Part shown: piece by piece, positions 36,510 to 36,989 of the stretch
How the letters are laid out: every line of letters starts with the position of its first letter
Numbering within the stretch: the stretch's first letter is position 1
Assembly (NCBI GenBank): GCA_030691635.1
Contig: JAUYEF010000058.1
Coordinates: 1-36,989, forward strand
Length of the DNA stretch: 36,989 nt
Reading direction: 5' to 3'
From: Bacillota bacterium
GTDB lineage: Bacteria > Bacillota > Sulfobacillia > JAUYEF01
Made by a program: the position numbers and the translations under genes
Notes under the pieces: model-generated
What the model saw: the letters and a program-made list of their open reading frames with translations, nothing else
Told to the model about the DNA's origin: nothing
The model's database searches: none

Positions 36510-36989
36510 TCTTCTCGCAGTATCGGTCGTGCTTGCCCTGCTGGCGGGCATTGTCGCCGCAAATGCCACCGGCGGGATCCTGAGGGCCAGGAGGGCGTCC
36601 CTATCCTGGACGCTCGACGAACTCCAGGCCGCCTGCGACGTGTTCCGGGCGGTCTGTGGAGAAGCGCCGGCTGCCCCTGTGCCCCCCAGGCCAGGCCTCC
36701 TCGACTTCTCGGCCGGCGATCATGACGGAAAGACGTTCGTGCCGGCCTACCTGAGACGCCGGCCGGCCACGGCCGCACGCATCTATGGGCTGAGCGCGGA
36801 GGGCAGGGCTTGCGTTTACTTCGGCGTCACGCCTGGAGGCAGGGTCTTCGCCACGCAGCAGCAGCCAGACATGCCCGACGGGTGGACCTCGCTCGAACAT
36901 CCTGTGTTCGTTGCCGGTTCCCTCGAGGGTCTGAGCTACGGAGACATATCCGGGGACCACGGTCATGCGCCGCCCAGCCCGCCTGTCCC
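36451..36989 (+). CDS. type IV pilin / pseudopilin-like protein (pilin 2), 3' truncated by window end
   Basis: GTG start with GGAGGT 7 nt upstream; RNG|FLAADLLAVSVVLALLAGIVAA class III signal with Asp5; C-terminal YFGVTPGGRVFATQQQP resembles pilin 1 YFGTTASGHVFATQVQP; open to window end and absent from the ORF track. Confidence 0.8.
   Translation, partial: MSDGSNHCPPRSRNGFLAADLLAVSVVLALLAGIVAANATGGILRARRASLSWTLDELQAACDVFRAVCGEAPAAPVPPRPGLLDFSAGDHDGKTFVPAYLRRRPATAARIYGLSAEGRACVYFGVTPGGRVFATQQQPDMPDGWTSLEHPVFVAGSLEGLSYGDISGDHGHAPPSPPV

Overview
The window falls into three parts. (A) ~1-7,840 is a decayed integrative element: an HNH-like ORF, a rolling-circle Rep/MobT-like initiator gene split by a complete IS21-family insertion (target duplication AGCGTTT; removing the IS restores the reading frame), divergent small ORFs, an XRE/S24 cI-like repressor, and a large serine recombinase with a premature stop and a frameshift. 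The recombinase ORF runs into the 3' end of a tRNA-Leu(UAA) gene on the opposite strand. (B) ~8,080-28,570 is a sporulating-Firmicutes housekeeping cluster, mostly on the minus strand, with B. subtilis-like order: yabR, divIC, small HTH, yabQ, yabP, SpoIID-like, yabO/rqcP, hup, mazG/yabN, yabM/spoVB-like, CPBP protease, spoVT, prsA-like, mfd, PrsW-like protein, pth, ctc/rplY, prs, glmU, purR. A plus-strand polysaccharide deacetylase is inserted. (C) ~28,800-end is a plus-strand, translationally coupled type IV pilus / type II secretion-like operon: prepilin peptidase, pilin, GspF, GspE, a secreted protein of unknown function, PilM-PilN-like fusion, PilO-like, three small pseudopilin-like proteins, and a second pilin running off the window. 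The items most worth a second look are the compact pilus locus divergent from purR with a PurBox-like palindrome between them, a DnaA-box cluster upstream of the HTH-divIC genes, tandemly duplicated start-codon modules at two neighbouring genes, and the precise IS21 interruption of the rep gene. All functional calls come from reading motifs by eye; no database search was run.
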